This document shows positions 14,876-16,608 of a DNA stretch of 16,608 bases, piece by piece (position 1 is the stretch's first letter; every line of letters starts with the position of its first letter). Position numbers and translations under genes: made by a program. This DNA is from an uncultured bacterium. GTDB taxonomy: Bacteria > Bacillota > Clostridia > Oscillospirales > Acutalibacteraceae. The notes beneath the pieces were generated by a model that did not search any database, was not told the DNA's origin, and saw only the letters and a list, made by a program, of their open reading frames with translations. Location of the stretch: NCBI GenBank assembly GCA_905215855.1, contig CAJMRT010000041.1, positions 1 to 16,608 of the forward strand, given 5' to 3'.

Positions 14876-14911
14876 TAGAAACACCTCCTTGTTTTATTAT
14901 TTTCATAACAA

Positions 14912-14939
14912 ATGATAGTTTTATAGAGAATTTTCGCAA
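14912..14939 (-). promoter_or_regulatory. Weak candidate promoter of the Ig-like lipoprotein gene
   Basis: TTGCGA (14934-14939), 16-bp spacer, TATCAT (14912-14917) on the minus strand, about 37 bp before the TTG start. Match to consensus is modest. Confidence 0.35.
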
Positions 14940-15033
14940 ACAAACATTGGAATCAATGAAAACACATGGTCTGATATTAGATGTAGTACTACCATTACAC
15001 GCTATGATTATCGCTATTTATTTTATAACTTTT

Positions 15034-15744
15034 CTATTCTGTCATTTTCTTGATATCGTCATAGGAATATGTTTTCTCTGTTGTTTCGGAACTGTCAGTA
15101 ATCAACTGAACAAATTTATTGTCGCCATCAGCATATAACTGACCTGTATAAGAAACTCTTTCATATGCACCGTTCGGCAACGGACTATTCTTAGGAGTTT
15201 GAACTAAACACAGTATCAAATCATCCGACTTTTGAACCGTTTTTTCACCGTCAATTGTTTCTTTAAGAAAAGTCGTTTTAATTTCCTCTGCACTTAAATT
15301 TTTAAATCGAAACGCATCATTATGTCCTTCAATATGTTCACTAAGCGGAATATATCCACCCAAATTAAATACTGATATTACATCTCCGACTCTTAAATCT
15401 CCTTTTAATGTATCAGTTATCAGGACATCTAATTTTGTCCAAGCAACGCCTTCATAGCTTGTATAAGCTACATTTTGAACTGTTACACGGATCACATCAT
15501 CCGATATTGATATTAATTTCTTAAGGTCATTTTGATAAAGTTCATCAGGTGTTGAAGTAAGTTCAATTACATTGCTGTCAGAATCGGGAACGCTATAATT
15601 CTTTTCCAAATTCACAGATAAATCTCTTAGCACTCCAACATTCGCATTACTCGAATTATTGGTGTTATTTGAAGAGTCTTTACAGCCGATAATAATAAAA
15701 CAAGCTATTATTAACATAAGGAACAATAAAAATGCTTTTTTCAT
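15034..15744 (-). CDS. Lipoprotein of unknown function
   Basis: A 236-residue lipoprotein: signal 1-20 and lipobox IIGC with Cys21, then an Asn/Ser-rich stalk (22-36). Residues about 75-125 ('DDVIRVTVQNVAYTSYEGVA', 'KLDVLITDTLKGDLRVGDVI' and a Gly-Gly turn) give a beta-barrel-like pattern seen in several uncharacterised Firmicutes lipoproteins; I do not assign a family. AAGGAGG at 15754-15760 precedes the ATG, and a strong promoter lies upstream. No enzymatic motif is visible. It is followed by the Ig-like lipoprotein gene, but about 150 bp and a separate weak promoter lie between them. Confidence 0.75.
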   Translation of the reverse strand: MKKAFLLFLMLIIACFIIIGCKDSSNNTNNSSNANVGVLRDLSVNLEKNYSVPDSDSNVIELTSTPDELYQNDLKKLISISDDVIRVTVQNVAYTSYEGVAWTKLDVLITDTLKGDLRVGDVISVFNLGGYIPLSEHIEGHNDAFRFKNLSAEEIKTTFLKETIDGEKTVQKSDDLILCLVQTPKNSPLPNGAYERVSYTGQLYADGDNKFVQLITDSSETTEKTYSYDDIKKMTE

Positions 15745-15775
15745 AATTAATTACCTCCTTTATCTATAAACTGTA

Positions 15776-15792
15776 TTTTTGTGCTTTGTGCA
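15776..15792. repeat. 17-mer shared by two promoter regions (copy 2)
   Basis: Identical to 14203-14219. Here it lies just downstream of the predicted transcription start, in the untranslated leader of the lipoprotein gene. Confidence 0.45.
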
Positions 15793-15806
15793 ATTTCTAC
15801 ATTTTC

Positions 15807-15835
15807 ATAATAACGCATAAAGTTAATTTTGTCAA
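15807..15835 (-). promoter_or_regulatory. Promoter of the 236-residue lipoprotein gene
   Basis: Consensus TTGACA (15830-15835), exactly 17-bp spacer, TATTAT (15807-15812) on the minus strand, about 60 bp before the start codon. Confidence 0.75.
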
Positions 15836-15869
15836 CTAATGTTTTTACACCTGAATATGATTAAAAAAT

Positions 15870-15950
15870 AAGTGATAGAATAATTCTCTGCCGCTTGTAA
15901 TTCTCATATATTCCGTTTTTTCGGGTTACCCCAACTATTGACATTGAGCC
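15870..15950. repeat. Intergenic repeat, copy B (diverged)
   Basis: Diverged counterpart of 14338-14416. The stem at its left end is imperfect here, so it probably no longer terminates transcription well. Confidence 0.5.
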
Positions 15951-15954
15951 ACTA

Positions 15955-15977
15955 AAAACAGTCCACAGGACTGTTTT
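15955..15977. terminator. Symmetric hairpin, possible bidirectional terminator
   Basis: AAAACAGTCC (15955-15964) and GGACTGTTTT (15968-15977) form a perfect 10-bp stem with an ACA loop. A-tracts and T-tracts on both sides would allow termination from either strand. It lies about 45 bp after the main tRNA/rRNA terminator as a possible backup. Confidence 0.5.
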
Positions 15978-16020
15978 CTTAACGCTCACCTTCTCGCCCG
16001 ATTTAGCAGTAAATTTAGAT

Positions 16021-16056
16021 AAAAAAGAAAACAGAGTAGTCAAAAGACTACTCTGT
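16021..16056 (-). terminator. Terminator of the rRNA/tRNA operon
   Basis: An 11-bp perfect stem (ACAGAGTAGTC / GACTACTCTGT, 16031-16041 with 16046-16056) with a TTTT loop on the minus strand, followed by TTTCTTTTTTATC. It begins 3 nt after the CCA end of tRNA-Asn. Confidence 0.9.
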
Positions 16057-16058
16057 TG

Positions 16059-16134
16059 TGGCTCCCCCAACTGGGCTCGAACCAGTGACATCATGATTAA
16101 CAGTCATGCGCTCTACCGACTGAGCTATGGAGGA
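16059..16134 (-). tRNA. tRNA-Asn (anticodon GTT)
   Basis: A 76-nt cloverleaf with encoded CCA: acceptor TCCTCCA/TGGGGGA, D-arm with AGTCGGTA, anticodon stem CATGA/TCATG with loop CTGTTAA, T-arm ACTGG-TTCGAGC-CCAGT. It is the last gene of the rRNA operon. Confidence 0.96.
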
Positions 16135-16142
16135 ATATAGAG

Positions 16143-16166
16143 CAAAACACCCGATTGGGTGTATGC
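16143..16166 (-). other. Hairpin between 5S rRNA and tRNA-Asn
   Basis: ACACCC (16147-16152) and GGGTGT (16157-16162) around a 4-nt loop, with further pairing of flanking AGCA/TGCT. It is probably an RNA-processing stem of the precursor; the T-run is short, so only weak termination is possible. Confidence 0.5.
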
Positions 16167-16168
16167 TT

Positions 16169-16284
16169 TGTGTTGGCATCTCCCTATCTTTCCGGGCCGT
16201 CACCAGCCAAGTATTTTCGGCACCACTGAGCTTAACTTCTGTGTTCGGTATGGGAACAGGTGGACCCTCAGCGTCATCAACACC
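16169..16284 (-). rRNA. rrf: 5S ribosomal RNA
   Basis: On the minus strand the characteristic 5S core is present: 'GGTCCACCTGTTCCCATACC', 'GAACACAGAAGTTAAGCTC', 'TGGTGCCGAAAATACTTGG'. Helix I is closed by GTGTTG (16278-16283) and CAACAC (16170-16175). Ends are placed from this helix and may be off by a few bases. Confidence 0.95.
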
Positions 16285-16328
16285 AACTATTCTTTTGTAT
16301 TTATAAGCCTATCAGCTTTTTTACCTTT

Positions 16329-16403
16329 TGGTGACTCGTGCGGGAATCGAACCCGCGTTGCCGGCGTGAGAGGCCGGAGTCTTAACCGCTTGACCAACGA
16401 GCC
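16329..16403 (-). tRNA. tRNA-Glu (anticodon CTC)
   Basis: A 75-nt cloverleaf with CCA: acceptor GGCTCGT/ACGAGTC, anticodon stem CCGGC/GCCGG with loop CTCTCAC, T-arm GCGGG-TTCGATT-CCCGC. CTC reads GAG codons; a TTC-type tRNA-Glu is presumably elsewhere. Confidence 0.93.
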
Positions 16404-16420
16404 TTGTCTTTCGTCACAAA

Positions 16421-16447
16421 GGCTAATGGTCTTTGCTCTCATTAGCC
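16421..16447 (-). other. Processing hairpin between tRNA-Lys and tRNA-Glu
   Basis: GGCTAATG (16421-16428) pairs with CATTAGCC (16440-16447), a perfect 8-bp stem with an 11-nt loop and no T-run. It separates two tRNAs of one precursor and probably guides cleavage. Confidence 0.45.
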
Positions 16448-16461
16448 CCTGCAACTTCTCT

Positions 16462-16537
16462 TGGTGCACCATCAGGGGCTCGAACCCGGGACACCCTGAT
16501 TAAGAGTCAGGTGCTCTACCAACTGAGCTAATGGTGC
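16462..16537 (-). tRNA. tRNA-Lys (anticodon CTT)
   Basis: A 76-nt cloverleaf with CCA: acceptor GCACCAT/ATGGTGC, anticodon stem CCTGA/TCAGG with loop CTCTTAA, D-arm AGTTGGTA. The T-stem CCGGG/CCCTG has one C-U mismatch at the second pair. Confidence 0.93.
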
Positions 16538-16542
16538 ATCTC

Positions 16543-16575
16543 TGTGTTCTTTCAAACACCCTGAAAACTGAATAA
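16543..16575 (-). other. Candidate 3' half of the 23S rRNA processing stalk
   Basis: On the minus strand the sequence reads TTCAGTTTTCAGGG followed by TTTGAAAGAACA, the complement of the boxA/GAAAACTGAA motif that precedes rRNAs in Firmicutes. Such complementary segments flank mature 23S and form the precursor stem. This suggests that 23S rRNA lies just beyond the right edge on the minus strand. Confidence 0.4.
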
Positions 16576-16608
16576 AGGAAAGAAGATTAAGAAGAAAGAT
16601 TAGTTAAA

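Noticed and set aside
14863..15138. Plus-strand frame of 91 codons between the two lipoprotein genes
   Set aside because: It overlaps both minus-strand genes, lacks a ribosome site, and its hydrophobic composition follows from AT-rich DNA.
15861..16094. Minus-strand frame of 77 codons covering the end of tRNA-Asn and its terminator
   Set aside because: It starts inside the tRNA, runs through two hairpins and a repeat, and has no ribosome site; it is a chance frame.
16159..16503. Plus-strand frame of 114 codons across 5S rRNA and tRNAs
   Set aside because: It is the antisense of structural RNA genes; the apparent protein motifs come from tRNA T-arms.
16545..16574. boxA-like TGTTCTTTCAAA plus GAAAACTGAA read as the leader of a plus-strand rRNA operon
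   Set aside because: Such a leader would start only 8 bp from tRNA-Lys on the opposite strand, with no room for a promoter; the complementary reading as a 23S trailing stem fits better.

Overview
The window looks like a chromosomal segment of a low-GC Gram-positive gut-type bacterium, most likely a Clostridia member near Ruminococcus/Oscillospiraceae. This rests on AT-rich intergenic DNA, strong AGGAGG ribosome sites, lipobox lipoproteins with no sign of an outer membrane, G5/DUF348 and FnIII-type surface proteins, and GGGCG/GGCGAAC intergenic hairpin repeats. No species is claimed.

Layout. Positions 1-330 hold intergenic repeats, including a 137-bp MITE-like element with near-perfect 23-bp inverted ends. 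Three plus-strand genes follow: a HAAS-type membrane protein, a PadR-family repressor, and a GT-C (family 39-like) membrane glycosyltransferase that has its own promoter and ends inside a strong terminator. From 3684 onward all genes are on the minus strand. The first block, in transcription order, is a macrodomain-HTH fusion protein followed by a vWA protein.

Next is the core of the window, a compact four-gene operon read from about 11562 down to 5518. It encodes a secreted FnIII/transglutaminase-like protein, an MBOAT O-acyltransferase (AlgI/DltB type), an AlgX/AlgJ-like SGNH-hydrolase-fold protein, and a DUF348/G5 lipoprotein. Gaps between genes are only 12-26 bp. Its promoter is followed by an intrinsic terminator inside the 5' leader, so attenuation is possible. 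Immediately upstream, with its own promoter, is a larger FnIII/transglutaminase paralogue that has gained one extra two-domain FnIII unit. Together these genes suggest a cell-surface module: an acyl group is moved across the membrane by the MBOAT, transferred to an envelope polymer by the AlgX-like protein, and accompanied by wall-associated proteins carrying thiol-protease/transglutaminase-fold domains. The polymer is unknown.

Two small lipoprotein genes with separate promoters follow (14450-15744), flanked by two diverged copies of an approximately 80-bp intergenic repeat. The right end is the distal part of a minus-strand rRNA operon: tRNA-Lys, tRNA-Glu, 5S rRNA and tRNA-Asn, closed by a strong terminator. 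A conserved processing-stem-like sequence at the right edge implies that 23S rRNA lies just outside the window.
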